Positions 37,345 to 47,700 of a DNA stretch of 64,000 bases are shown here, piece after piece (the stretch's first letter is position 1; each line of letters opens with the position of its first letter). Location: contig NZ_CP013251.1 of NCBI RefSeq assembly GCF_001583435.1, forward strand, positions 2,129,617-2,193,616, read 5' to 3'. This DNA is from Endozoicomonas montiporae CL-33. Lineage in GTDB: Bacteria; Pseudomonadota; Gammaproteobacteria; Pseudomonadales; Endozoicomonadaceae. Below the pieces are notes generated by a model. The model saw only the letters and a program-made list of their open reading frames with translations, searched no databases and was not told the origin of the DNA. Made by a program: the position numbers and the translations under genes.

Positions 37345-37389
37345 GCCTGTCTGAGTTGAACCATCCTGAGTTGAACCATCCTGAGTTGA
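37330..37389. repeat. 15 bp tandem array over the recX stop codon
   Basis: Four 15 bp units end CTGAGTTGA; two are identical (ACCATCCTGAGTTGA). The first unit contains the last codons and TGA of recX. It is the same arrangement as at the hom stop. Confidence 0.9.
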
Positions 37390-37471
37390 AATAGTTTCAG
37401 TCTTTTAATTCAATTGTTCAGATAGTGCTTTCTGTGTCATAAATGGGAAGCATTTTTTTGAGTTTTTATCC

Positions 37472-38077
37472 ATGTCCTGTTGTTCCCGCTGTGGTTTTGC
37501 AGTCTATTCTCGGGCAGTGCCCAACTGCTTCTGTCAGTCTCTGTCAGAATTCAACTGTGAGCATCGATTTTGTCTGCTCACCCATCCGGTAGAATTCGCC
37601 AAAACCAGCAATACCGGCAAGCTGGTAAAGGCAATGCTGCCTGATACGTTGGTGGTGCCATGGAATAGAGTCGAACCATCAGAAGAGCTAATGAATGCAC
37701 TGGATGATCCGGACTGGCAACCGTATCTGTTGATGCCTGAAACCTATGCGATTTACCAGCAGGATGGGTTTGAAAGAAAGCCTGCTGCATCAGGTAAACT
37801 CTTTATTCTGTTAGATGCGACCTGGCAGCAGGCGCGAAAAATGTATCGGCAAAGTCCTTATCTACACAATTTGCCCCTGATGTCTCTGGAGCAAGTGCCC
37901 GAGTCGTCTTATACGCTGCGCAGAAACCAAAAGTCGGGTCATCTTTGTACTGCAGAGGTGGCTGCTGAAGTCCTCAGGAAGGAAGGAGCAGTGAAATTAT
38001 CCCGTCACCTTCATCAATCCGTGTTTGATTTTTGCAGTCACTATCGCCAGTTACAGCAGGCTGGACAGCTCACCTGA
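37472..38077 (+). CDS. tapT: DTW-domain tRNA-uridine aminocarboxypropyltransferase
   Basis: Predicted to make acp3U in tRNA from S-adenosylmethionine. It has 201 residues. It starts with a Cys cluster (MSCCSRCGFAVYSRAVPNCFC), then LTHPVEFAKTSNTGKL and the family motif LLDATWQQARKMYRQSP. It lies between recX and alaS on the same strand with larger gaps, so it is likely its own unit. Homologues are known as YfiP or TapT. Confidence 0.87.
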   Translation: MSCCSRCGFAVYSRAVPNCFCQSLSEFNCEHRFCLLTHPVEFAKTSNTGKLVKAMLPDTLVVPWNRVEPSEELMNALDDPDWQPYLLMPETYAIYQQDGFERKPAASGKLFILLDATWQQARKMYRQSPYLHNLPLMSLEQVPESSYTLRRNQKSGHLCTAEVAAEVLRKEGAVKLSRHLHQSVFDFCSHYRQLQQAGQLT

Positions 38078-38130
38078 CCAGTGTTCCTGTTGAATATTTG
38101 AAAGAAAATACCTCACAGGTGGACATTTCC

Positions 38131-38160
38131 TGCTGATTCTGCGGCCTGCTTCTATATAAT
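38131..38160 (+). promoter_or_regulatory. Possible alaS promoter
   Basis: TATAAT at 38155-38160 is a full -10 match. The -35 (TGCTGA, 18 bp away) is weak. It lies 48 bp before the alaS start. Confidence 0.45.
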
Positions 38161-38207
38161 GTCCGGTTTACTATTGCTATCTAAAACCTCCTTGACGGAA
38201 GACCTGT

Positions 38208-40829
38208 ATGAAAAGCTCTGAGATACGATCTGCCTTCCTTAACTTCTTTAAGGAAAGAGGGCATGAAATTGTGCCCAGCAGTTCGCTGGTGCCTCACGAC
38301 GATCCAACCCTGCTGTTCACCAATGCCGGGATGAATCAGTTCAAGGATACATTCCTTGGGCGTGAAAACAGGGCTTACACCCGGGCCACCACGTCCCAGA
38401 AGTGTGTACGTGCCGGTGGTAAACACAACGATCTGGAAAATGTGGGTTACACCGCCCGTCATCACACCTTCTTTGAAATGCTGGGTAACTTCAGCTTTGG
38501 CGACTACTTCAAGCAGGATGCCATCCAGTACGCCTGGGAATTTCTGACCGGTACTCTGAACCTGCCAGCAGACAAACTCTGCGTTACTGTGTACGAAACG
38601 GACGATGAAGCCTATAACATCTGGCTGAAGGAAGTAGGTGTACCGGCTGACAATATCATCCGTATTGGCGACAACAAAGGCGCACCGTACGCCTCTGATA
38701 ACTTCTGGCAGATGGGCGACACTGGCCCCTGTGGTCCATGTACCGAAGTGTTCTACGACCATGGTGATCATATCCGGGGTGGGCGTCCGGGCACGCCGGA
38801 AGAAGATGGTGATCGCTTTATCGAGATCTGGAACATCGTATTCATGCAGTACAACCGTCAGGCTGACGGTACCATGGAGCCTCTGCCTAAGCCTTCTGTG
38901 GATACCGGCATGGGTCTGGAGCGTATCTCCACCATTCTGCAGGGTGGTCACAGCAACTACGACATCGATATCTTCCAGGGTCTGCTGAACGATGCTTCCA
39001 AGCTGCTGGGTGGCGTTGATACCACGGTTGGTTCACTGCGAGTGATTGCAGACCACATTCGTTCCAGTGCTTTCCTGATCTCTGATGGCGTTATGCCGTC
39101 TAACGAAAGTCGCGGCTACACCCTGCGTCGTATTATTCGTCGCGCCTGCCGTCATGGTCACAAGCTGGGTGCAACTGAAACCTTCTTCTACAAGCTGGTG
39201 GGTTCTCTGGTACGTGAAATGGGTGATGCGTATCCCGAACTGAAGTCTGATCAGGCTCAGATTGAGCGCATTCTGTTGCAGGAAGAAGAGCAGTTTACCA
39301 AAACTCTGGATAAAGGCATGCGACTGCTGGAAGACAAACTGTCTGCTCTGGATGGCTCAGTTATTCCAGGTGATGTTGTCTTTACACTGTACGACACTTA
39401 TGGTTTTCCGGTGGACCTGACGGAAGATATTGCCCGTGAACGTGAACTGACGGTCGATACGGAAGGCTTTAATCAGGCGCTGGAAGCCCAGCGTGAGCGC
39501 GCCCGTGCTGCCAGCAAGTTTGGTATGGACTACAACGAACAGCTGACCATTGATGGTGTCACTGAATTTACCGGTTATCAGTCGCTGCAGGGCGGCTCGG
39601 CGGTTAAAGCACTGTTTGTGGAAGGGCAGGCCGTTAACTCTGTCACCGAAGGTCAGCAGGCTACTGTGGTTCTGGAAGCAACACCGTTTTATGCAGAATC
39701 CGGCGGTCAGGTGGGTGATACTGGCAACCTGACGTTTGCCGGTGGTGCTATCGAAGTGCTGGATACTCTGAAGCAGGGTGACAGTCACCTGCACATTGCC
39801 CGTATTCTCTCCGGCGAACTGAACGTTGGCGATAAGGTTGAAGCTGAAGTCAATGCTGAAAATCGTCACGCAACGGCATTGAACCACTCTGCCACTCATC
39901 TGCTGCACGCAGCCCTGCGCAAGGTGCTGGGTGATCATGTGACCCAGAAAGGTTCTCTGGTTGATCCTGAGCGTCTGCGCTTTGACTTCTCTCACTTTGA
40001 GGCGGTTAAACCGGAAGAACTGCGTGCCATTGAGCGCATGGTTAACGAACAGATTCGTGCCAATACGGAAGTCACCACCGAACTGCTGGATATGGAAGCA
40101 GCCCAGAAGAAAGGCGCCATGGCGCTGTTCGGTGAAAAATACGGCGATGAAGTGCGTGTGTTGTCCATGGGAGCCGGGAACTTCTCTGTTGAATTGTGCG
40201 GTGGTACTCACGTAGTTCGTACAGGTGATATCGGTTCCATTCGTATTCTGGCTGAATCAGGCATTGCCGCGGGTGTGCGTCGTATCGAAGCAGTGACCGG
40301 CCAGAATGCAGATGAACGTCAGGAAAGTCTGGAAGATACGCTGAAGTCCGTGGCTGCATTGGTCAAAGGCTCTCAGGATTCTGTTCTGGACAAGGTGAAA
40401 GGGCTTCTGGAACAGAATCGCAAGCTGGAAAAAGAGATGCAGCAGCTCAAACAGAAGCTGGCATCTGCTGGCAGTGCTGATCTGCTAAGCAAGGCTGTTG
40501 AAGTTAATGGTGTGAAGGTTCTGGCAACAGCTGTTGAAGGCGTTGATCCGAAGTCACTGCGCGATATGGTCGATCAGCTCAAGAACAAACTGGAATCCGG
40601 TATTGTTTTCCTGGCCGTACCTGCTGAAGGCAAATTCCCGCTGGCAGCCGGTGTCACCAAAGATCTGACCGGTAAGGTCAAGGCCGGTGATCTGCTGAAA
40701 ATGGTGGCAGAACAGGTAGGTGGTAAAGGTGGCGGTCGTCCGGATTTTGCTCAGGGTGGCGGTTCTCAGCCTGAACATCTGAACGCTGCTATCGAGTCAA
40801 TTGCTGGCTGGCTGGAAGCAAAACTGTAA
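38208..40829 (+). CDS. alaS: Alanyl-tRNA synthetase
   Basis: Charges tRNA-Ala. It has 873 residues, the normal length. The catalytic N-terminus begins [20 protein letters not shown], with [15 protein letters not shown] and the class II motifs. The editing domain has [12 protein letters not shown] and [13 protein letters not shown], and a C-terminal DHHA1 region follows ([15 protein letters not shown]). The alaS-lysC-csrA order is conserved in pseudomonads. Confidence 0.98.
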   Translation: MKSSEIRSAFLNFFKERGHEIVPSSSLVPHDDPTLLFTNAGMNQFKDTFLGRENRAYTRATTSQKCVRAGGKHNDLENVGYTARHHTFFEMLGNFSFGDYFKQDAIQYAWEFLTGTLNLPADKLCVTVYETDDEAYNIWLKEVGVPADNIIRIGDNKGAPYASDNFWQMGDTGPCGPCTEVFYDHGDHIRGGRPGTPEEDGDRFIEIWNIVFMQYNRQADGTMEPLPKPSVDTGMGLERISTILQGGHSNYDIDIFQGLLNDASKLLGGVDTTVGSLRVIADHIRSSAFLISDGVMPSNESRGYTLRRIIRRACRHGHKLGATETFFYKLVGSLVREMGDAYPELKSDQAQIERILLQEEEQFTKTLDKGMRLLEDKLSALDGSVIPGDVVFTLYDTYGFPVDLTEDIARERELTVDTEGFNQALEAQRERARAASKFGMDYNEQLTIDGVTEFTGYQSLQGGSAVKALFVEGQAVNSVTEGQQATVVLEATPFYAESGGQVGDTGNLTFAGGAIEVLDTLKQGDSHLHIARILSGELNVGDKVEAEVNAENRHATALNHSATHLLHAALRKVLGDHVTQKGSLVDPERLRFDFSHFEAVKPEELRAIERMVNEQIRANTEVTTELLDMEAAQKKGAMALFGEKYGDEVRVLSMGAGNFSVELCGGTHVVRTGDIGSIRILAESGIAAGVRRIEAVTGQNADERQESLEDTLKSVAALVKGSQDSVLDKVKGLLEQNRKLEKEMQQLKQKLASAGSADLLSKAVEVNGVKVLATAVEGVDPKSLRDMVDQLKNKLESGIVFLAVPAEGKFPLAAGVTKDLTGKVKAGDLLKMVAEQVGGKGGGRPDFAQGGGSQPEHLNAAIESIAGWLEAKL

Positions 40830-40958
40830 CGGAGCGGCTAGCTCCGGGCTTAAGTCCGGGGCTTGCCTGACTGGACTGATTGTGCCAGACAGCTTTTTAC
40901 CCAGGGTCATTCGTGGTAAATTTCTGTCTCGGCACAATGATGTAAGAAAGAAATAAAA

Positions 40959-42200
40959 ATGGCGCTGTTAGTACAAAAATTTGGCGGCACCTCCGTAGGC
41001 GATCTGGATCGCATTCAGGGGGTCGCTGACAAGGTGAAAGGATTCAGAGATCAAGGGCATGACATCGTAGTGGTTGTTTCCGCTATGAGTGGAGAAACCA
41101 ATCGTCTGACCGATCTCGCCACCACCCTTCAGAAACACCCCTCTCCCAGGGAAATGGACGTACTCCTGTCTACCGGTGAGCAGGTCACTATTGCACTGCT
41201 GTCTATGGCTCTGGAAGAAAGAGGCTGTCCAGCCCGGTCCTACACCGGTGGGCAGGTTCGAATTACCACCGATGATGCTCACACCAAGGCCCGCATCCGG
41301 GATATCGACACCCATCGTATGAAGCAGGATCTGGCTGAAGGCAGGGTGCTGGTGGTTGCCGGTTTTCAGGGTTGTGATGCACAAGGCAATATTACCACTT
41401 TGGGGCGTGGTGGCTCCGATACCACTGCTGTAGCCCTGGCAGCTGCCCTGAAAGCGGATGAATGTCAGATTTACACCGATGTCGATGGTGTCTACACCAC
41501 AGATCCACGGGTGGTAGACAGTGCGCGCCGGCTGGATCAGGTGACCTTTGAGGAAATGCTGGAAATGGCCAGCCTTGGTTCAAAGGTGTTGCAGATTCGT
41601 GCCGTGGAATTTGCCGGAAAATACAACGTTAATTTAAGAGTCTTGCATACGTTCCAGGATGGACCTGGTACTTTGATCACGCTGGAAGAGGACGTCGCCA
41701 TGGAATCACCGGTTGTATCCGGCATTGCCTTTAACCGAGATGAAGCAAAAATCACCATCAAGGGTGTTCCGGATATTCCCGGCGTTGCCTCTCGTATACT
41801 GGGGCCGGTCAGTGCTGCCAATATTGAAGTGGACATGATTGTTCAGAACGTCGCGGATGATCGTACCACTGACTTTACTTTCACGGTTCATCGTAACGAT
41901 TATCACCGTACCATGGACGTGGTGGCCCGGATCTGTGAAGAGCTGGGGGCAAAAGAGCACGATGGCGACAGTAAAATTGCCAAAGTGTCCATTGTGGGTG
42001 TGGGTATGCGCTCTCATGCCGGTGTGGCAACAAAAATGTTTCAGGCTCTGGCTTATGAGGGAATTAACATTCAGATTATTTCCACCTCTGAAATCAAGGT
42101 GTCTGTGATCATCGCTGAAAAGTATCTGGAGCTGGCCGTTCGGGCTTTGCACTCGGTTTTTGAACTGGATAAGGAACCAGCCGCCGAAAACGATGTCTAA
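40959..42200 (+). CDS. lysC: Aspartate kinase
   Basis: Phosphorylates aspartate, the first step to lysine, threonine and methionine; its product feeds Hom and ThrC at the window start. It has 413 residues. The N-terminal kinase domain has LVQKFGGTSVGDLDRIQ and GRGGSDTTAVALAAALKAD. The C-terminal pair of ACT domains (DIPGVASRILGPVS; GVGMRSHAGVATKMFQAL) suggests allosteric feedback by lysine and threonine. Confidence 0.97.
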   Translation: MALLVQKFGGTSVGDLDRIQGVADKVKGFRDQGHDIVVVVSAMSGETNRLTDLATTLQKHPSPREMDVLLSTGEQVTIALLSMALEERGCPARSYTGGQVRITTDDAHTKARIRDIDTHRMKQDLAEGRVLVVAGFQGCDAQGNITTLGRGGSDTTAVALAAALKADECQIYTDVDGVYTTDPRVVDSARRLDQVTFEEMLEMASLGSKVLQIRAVEFAGKYNVNLRVLHTFQDGPGTLITLEEDVAMESPVVSGIAFNRDEAKITIKGVPDIPGVASRILGPVSAANIEVDMIVQNVADDRTTDFTFTVHRNDYHRTMDVVARICEELGAKEHDGDSKIAKVSIVGVGMRSHAGVATKMFQALAYEGINIQIISTSEIKVSVIIAEKYLELAVRALHSVFELDKEPAAENDV

Positions 42201-42658
42201 CCACCCGAACGTACCTTGACTCGGGTATGATGGCGTCGGGGTAGTATCGACTATTAGGGTCGATAGGAAAAAAACTACCGTCATTCCCAACGGGTGCAGA
42301 TATATCAACTAGACTGTCTGTGCTCAAACATGCTGTTTAATTTGAATGATTTATGACTACATTTCTCTGCTAGTAAAAATACGCATGGAAATGTTGAGTT
42401 CGGCGGCTAGACTTGTTGTGCTGAGTAATTCTTAAGCATGAATCGGTGGGCTGGCATATCCCATGCCCGGGCTGATAACAAGGCAGTCAAAAGAGTAGAA
42501 AGCAGGGTAGGCTAACCGCCGCTGTGATTTCGCCTCTGTTCTGGTGAATTATGAACCATTCTGGCTCAGGCCTGATTGCTTCGGTAATAAAACCATTGCG
42601 CCGCCGTGCTCAGGATTGACGGTCGTTGACTTACAGAGATGTAAATAAGGAGATTGTA
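42201..42658. other. csrA upstream region
   Basis: No gene seen. A hairpin TATCGAC-TATTAGG-GTCGATA lies at about 42246-42266. The long leader may hold csrA promoters, but I cannot place them with confidence. Confidence 0.4.
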
Positions 42659-42862
42659 ATGCTGATTCTGACTCGCCGTGTAGGAGAGACCCTGATGGTT
42701 GGGGACGAGGTCACGGTCACTGTACTGGGCGTAAAAGGTAACCAGGTGCGCATTGGAGTGAATGCCCCCAAAGAAGTCGCCGTCCACCGCGAAGAAATAT
42801 ACCAGCGAATCCAGAAGGAAAAAGAGCATGGCGTCCCTGTTTCCGCACCTGAGAATTACTGA
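42659..42862 (+). CDS. csrA: Carbon storage regulator CsrA (RsmA)
   Basis: RNA-binding translational regulator. ATG 42659 after AAGGAG gives 67 residues: [40 protein letters not shown] and [12 protein letters not shown]. The longer upstream frame is rejected because the conserved start follows a good ribosome-binding site. A terminator and tRNA genes follow, as in pseudomonads. Confidence 0.98.
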   Translation: MLILTRRVGETLMVGDEVTVTVLGVKGNQVRIGVNAPKEVAVHREEIYQRIQKEKEHGVPVSAPENY

Positions 42863-42916
42863 TACTCACAAATAAATCAGCCGTTCTGGCTGGCAGAGAA
42901 TTTGCGGTTAAATAAA

Positions 42917-42944
42917 ACACCTGACTCTTTAGTCGGGTGTTTTT
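42917..42944 (+). terminator. csrA terminator
   Basis: ACACCTGACT-CTTT-AGTCGGGTGT forms a 10 bp stem (one G-U pair) followed by five T. Confidence 0.9.
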
Positions 42945-43040
42945 GTATGGCATGTATGACACATGTTGTTTGTCAGAATCGGATTAGATTCGGTTAAATA
43001 AAAAGGTTGTGTCGTTTAATGAGTCGTTGAATAAAAAAGC

Positions 43041-43068
43041 TTGCATTTCAGGGCGTTGAAGGTAATAT
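43041..43068 (+). promoter_or_regulatory. Probable promoter of the Ser-Arg tRNA cluster
   Basis: TTGCAT and TAATAT are 16 bp apart, 13 bp before tRNA-Ser. Confidence 0.55.
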
Positions 43069-43081
43069 AGCGAGCGTTCCC

Positions 43082-43174
43082 GGTGAGGTGGCCGAGAGGC
43101 TGAAGGCGCTCCCCTGCTAAGGGAGTATACGGTTTGTAGCCGTATCGAGGGTTCGAATCCCTCCCTCACCGCCA
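43082..43174 (+). tRNA. tRNA-Ser (GCU), copy 1
   Basis: A 93-nt class II tRNA with encoded CCA. The acceptor GGTGAGG pairs with CCTCACC, the anticodon GCT sits in CCCTGCTAAGGG, and there is a long variable arm and TTCGAAT T-loop. Confidence 0.97.
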
Positions 43175-43199
43175 TACTTGATTAGACAAAAGAATTTGC

Positions 43200-43276
43200 G
43201 CGCTCGTAGCTCAGCTGGATAGAGTACCTGGCTACGAACCAGGCGGTCGGAGGTTCGAATCCTCCCGGACGCGCCA
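43200..43276 (+). tRNA. tRNA-Arg (ACG), copy 1, chimeric acceptor stem
   Basis: A 77-nt tRNA with CCA and anticodon ACG (CTGGCTACGAACCAG). The 5' acceptor strand is GCGCTCG but the 3' strand is CGGACGC, leaving a C-A mismatch at 4-69 and a U-G pair at 5-68. The matching partner of the 3' strand is found in copy 4. Confidence 0.93.
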
Positions 43277-43347
43277 TTTGTTGATTGAATGGCTAATTAA
43301 GTATTTGAAAGCTAACGACAATTGTTGTTAGTATTGAGTCGTCTGCT

Positions 43348-43440
43348 GGTGAGGTGGCCGAGAGGCTGAAGGCGCTCCCCTGCTAAGGGAGTATACGGTT
43401 TGTAGCCGTATCGAGGGTTCGAATCCCTCCCTCACCGCCA
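43348..43440 (+). tRNA. tRNA-Ser (GCU), copy 2
   Basis: Identical to copy 1 over 93 nt. The following spacer into tRNA-Arg is also identical, so Ser-Arg was duplicated as a unit. Confidence 0.97.
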
Positions 43441-43465
43441 TACTTGATTAGACAAAAGAATTTGC

Positions 43466-43542
43466 GCGCTCGTAGCTCAGCTGGATAGAGTACCTGGCTA
43501 CGAACCAGGCGGTCGGAGGTTCGAATCCTCCCGAGCGCGCCA
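43466..43542 (+). tRNA. tRNA-Arg (ACG), copy 2
   Basis: 77 nt, with fully paired acceptor GCGCTCG/CGAGCGC, anticodon ACG and CCA encoded. Confidence 0.97.
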
Positions 43543-43550
43543 TTATATTC

Positions 43551-43580
43551 AAGCCCACATCATTTGATGTGGGCTTTTTT
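43551..43580 (+). terminator. Shared terminator of the tRNA cluster and the hydrolase gene
   Basis: AAGCCCACATCA pairs with TGATGTGGGCTT and is followed by six T on the plus strand. The stop codon of the minus-strand hydrolase lies inside the stem. Confidence 0.9.
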
Positions 43581-44396
43581 CGTATGGCACGGAATCTCTT
43601 TTTCTAATAATTCAGCCCATTCTGTTGTCCAGCCATCATGATGGTTTGCGCCTTCAATCGCCATTGTCTTGATGCAGTGTGGCTCGGGGAATCGACTGAC
43701 ATAATGCCGGCTGACATCTCCGGTGATGACGGAATCTTTTTTTCCATAAAAGTGAATTTGTGGCACCTGTTTTAACTCATTAATGTGTCTGATTGGGTTA
43801 AGAGCGTCTGGCATTGGGCTGACACGATGGAAATGATTTGTGAATGCCGGATCAAGGTTGCCTGCGATGGTGCGGACACTGATCACATCATCGCGTCTGG
43901 CTGCAATCAGAAGTGCAATGGTGGCTCCGCCGGAATAGCCAACCAGTTCAAGGGTTTTGAATTTGTACTGGTGCTTAAGACTTGAGATGGCATCATTCAT
44001 GGAGTTTGCGACACTGTTACTGTATCTGCCAAAGGTCCAGGTGTGAGGGGTGCAACCTTTTTCCATTGAAAACTGACAGGGGCGAGCCAGATAGGCTATT
44101 TCCGGTTTGGGGTCCTGCAGCATAAGTTGATGCACCAGTCTGTTGACCGGTGTCGGGTCGGGGGAAGGGCGTCCACTGCGCATCCAGGCTTTGCCATCGC
44201 CTTCAATATAGATTCTGAAAATGTCTGATTTTATCGGCTGGTCCGGTTGCATTGATGCAATTGAGTAACCCGTGGTGGGTATTATTTTTTTACTGAAGTG
44301 TTTGTGTTTGGTGAGTTGCTCTGTTACTTCCTCAGAATGAAAAGACTGGCAGGAAGTAAGAAGGAAAAGTGCTGATATAAATAATAACCGATGCAT
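43560..44396 (-). CDS. Alpha/beta-hydrolase lipoprotein
   Basis: A 278-residue protein with a lipoprotein signal (ISALFLLTSCQS; Cys at 16). The nucleophile elbow LVGYSGGATIALLIA gives the Ser and EGANHHDGWTTEW the likely His; IHFYGKKDSVITGD may give the acid. The substrate is unknown. It probably sits in a membrane facing the periplasm. It lies between tRNA genes in the segment bounded by chimeric tRNA-Arg genes, so it is probably acquired. Confidence 0.78.
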   Translation of the reverse strand: MHRLLFISALFLLTSCQSFHSEEVTEQLTKHKHFSKKIIPTTGYSIASMQPDQPIKSDIFRIYIEGDGKAWMRSGRPSPDPTPVNRLVHQLMLQDPKPEIAYLARPCQFSMEKGCTPHTWTFGRYSNSVANSMNDAISSLKHQYKFKTLELVGYSGGATIALLIAARRDDVISVRTIAGNLDPAFTNHFHRVSPMPDALNPIRHINELKQVPQIHFYGKKDSVITGDVSRHYVSRFPEPHCIKTMAIEGANHHDGWTTEWAELLEKEIPCHTKKAHIK

Positions 44397-44718
44397 TTTT
44401 GTTTTGAACTCATCCGTTTTTTAATAGAACGATGTTACCACTCAATAAAATAATGTTCTTTTCTTTCGGCACACTTCACATAGCAAACCTAAGAAAATAG
44501 TTATAGAAAAACAGATTGTAAAGTTTTTCACTTTTAGCAACTTAAAGAATTTATAAAACCTTTTTTAATTCTAAAACAATATTTAAGTTTATTGTTCGCC
44601 AACTGTACGATACCGAGCCTTCAGGCTGTGTGTCTGACACTTTTATTTATTTGTGAGAGCTCAAAATCGAGATAATTCAACGAGCATAAAATCCAGACTA
44701 GAAGTTGGAGTTGGAATA
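44397..44718. other. AT-rich divergent promoter region
   Basis: No gene. The strongly AT-rich stretch between the hydrolase and autotransporter starts must hold both promoters; no single box pair is convincing. Confidence 0.45.
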
Positions 44719-47700
44719 ATGAAACAAGTTCAGGTGTTTAAAAAAACACTGCTTTCTTTGGCCGTGGTATCGGCACTCGGTGGTTATGGGACATATCTAC
44801 AAGCTGATGATCAGCCTAAGTTCAATCCGGAAACTTTTTTGAACGGTAAGCAAGCTGATTCTGATGAGCAAATGAAAATTTTGCGAGAAATTTCGGATGG
44901 ACTCAAAACAGACCTTGATAAAAATACCGCTAACTTTGGGATTAAGGCGATTTTCGCCGAAATGCAAAAGAAATCAGTGGATGCAGTCAGCAAGCTTTCT
45001 GGATTAGAAACTCAGCTTAAGAGTGCCGAGGCTGCTTTCAACGAGCCTAATGGTTCAGACAATAAGCCGAAACCACAAAACATTAAAGACAGTGAAAAGG
45101 CAGAAGTTGATAGGCTAACGGGTGAAGTTGAAACTGCAAAGAAAGAAGTGCAAACAGCCCGGGAAGGCGTTCTTAACTACGTCAAAGCAAATAGAGATGC
45201 TTTTGGCCTTAAAGATCTTTTCGCCAAGCAGGATGCAAAGAATGATACTGGTGAAGGTGGAAAAAAACCGCAGGCAGGTCGCAAAGAGCTATATGCTGAG
45301 CCGGCTGAGAAAGTTGACTTTGCTGCTGCCCGTAATCCAGCCAAGGCGACAGTCGCTTCTGTAGAAGCGTCGTCGGTCGGTATTGGTGCTTTAGCTCCTA
45401 AGGCTAAAGGTGAAGACGATGCAAAATACCAAGAAAAAGTTGATAAAGCACTCAAGCAGCTGAGTGAAATCAAATCAGATGATTTTAAAAAGATGTTTCT
45501 GGTAAAAGATCCTGCTGCAAAGGATCCTAAAGCCAAAGCGGACACTGCTCCACAGGTTATCAGGCTTAAGGGTTTCGATTTACGCAATCCAGAGCTTTTT
45601 GACGCTTTCATGGCGCGCGTTCAGGCAGAAGTGCCTGAGTTGTTTAATAAAACAGGCGATCCTCAAGACGTCGTTTTCACTGAAAGTACGGTAGAGCTGG
45701 ATAAGTTCAAAACCAGTGCTGCGAAGCCAATGCCTGGTGTGCACTTTGCAACACCTGAAAAGGCCGTAGCTACCGATCCGTATGGTACCTATGTCATCGC
45801 AGACAGCTCTGACGTTTATCAGGAATCAGTTGGTAAAGAAAAGCCGGTTGATACCTTTATTGTGACAGAGAAGTCCTCTTTCCATTCGAAAGAAAGTGTG
45901 AATGCTGCCAAGGTTCAGATCAAAGACGCTGAAAATGTGGCTGGCTTCACCGCTGACGCCGACGGTAAGGTGACGGAAACCTACCTGCCATTGGTTGGCA
46001 AACCTTATGAAAATACAGAAGTTCGTGCAGAGACCAAAGATGGCAAATCTGGCGATGTCATAGCACGCAAGCGTACCCGTGCTGAAATTCAGTCGAAAAA
46101 AGGTATGGTGACCGTTAGTGGTTATCAGGATGTAGAGATTACTTCTTCAAACCTGAAATCTGATGGTCTGGGTGTTCCTGTAACCGAGGGAGGTGCAGGT
46201 ACCCAGAATATGACCATCAGGGATTCTGAAATCGGTATGAAAGACGGTACGGAAATCGTTGCAGAGAATCTGGTGATTGAAGGCAAGTCCACGATTCAGT
46301 CAGTCGTTGCAGCTGCCGCTACATCATCTTCGGATAAGAAAGATGAAAAGGCTGGCAAGCAAGATGCCAAGACTAAAGAAACCGCTGGCCTGACAACAAT
46401 TCGTGGTGCGAATCAGCAGAAAGAGTTCGAAGTTACCACTATCAATAAAGACGGAGAGAAATCTGTCACTCAAGAGCGGATTGCTGGCGTAGATACCTTC
46501 AAGATTGGTAAAGACGCTAAAGTCATGGCTAATGTTGAAAAGTTTGAAGAAGGAACCGTTGACGGTACTTTGATCTCTGATCACATTGGTAGTAAAGATG
46601 ACAGAATCAACAAGTTGACACTGGGTGAAGGTGCCAAGGTTCTCAGGTATTCACTGGCTGGCAATACTATTCACGGTAGCGATAAACTGGATCTCACCGT
46701 GGGTAAGGGCGTAACTGTTATTCATGATGTTGATGGTTTCCATACCATTGTTCTGGATGGCGGTTTGCTGGAAGGTAATCTTGCTGGTCTGGATGCTCAT
46801 GAAACTGCGTCTGAAAACGAGAAGGCTTTTGAAGGGTCTTCTGTTGACTTGAAATCCGGTGTCTATCAGGGCGGTAATGTGACAAATGTTAAGTCATTTA
46901 CCATTTCTGGTCCTGTTCATCTTGCTCCTGGCAGTACTAAGCTCTCCAAGATGAAAGATGACGGTACTGGTTTTGAGACGACTGAAACTCGGTCAATTAT
47001 TATTACTGGCAACGTGGATGTCAGAGGTGGTGCGGAACCTGTCATCTACAAGTCAAAAGATCTAGCGGATGATGTCTCCCCAGTGACTGTCAAAGGTAAT
47101 GTAACCTTCGAGCAGGGTGCAAAGCTTGGGGTTGCCTTAGACCTTGCAGATGTTAATGAGGCTCGACTCAGTACGCCTTATCTGAAAATTGAGGACGGTA
47201 GTGGTGCTGTAGCCCCTGCAGAAGTTGGAAATGGAACCTTGACTTTAAAAGGGAACAACAGGGTCGTACTCAAAAATGATTTGAATCAGAGCAGTGAGCA
47301 GGACGTTTACGCACGTCTGAAAGCCATCCATGACAAGGCTAAGGAAGGTGATGTCGTTTATGATCTTGCGGTGGTTAGCTACGAGCATAGGGAAGGAGAG
47401 TTTGAGAAGCCCGATAGTGACAACCCACTGTTTGATGTGACAGTGAAAGAGCCTAAGGCTAATGATGGTAGTACCACATACACCATTAGTATGAAGTACA
47501 ACACTGACCTCAGATCTGCATTGCGATCCAAGGGGTTAAGTACTAATGATTCTGAAGTTGCCAATGCTGCATATCAGTCAGCCATGAATGCACCCAGTAC
47601 TCAGATTGGTACTGAAATGTTGAAAGCTATCAGTACTGAAGGCTATCAGAGAGTGGCTTCTGAGAACCAGTGGGATCCACATGTAGGCATGGGTATGGCT

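Noticed and set aside
39357..40211. 284-residue minus-strand frame
   Set aside because: It is antisense to alaS, with no own motifs.
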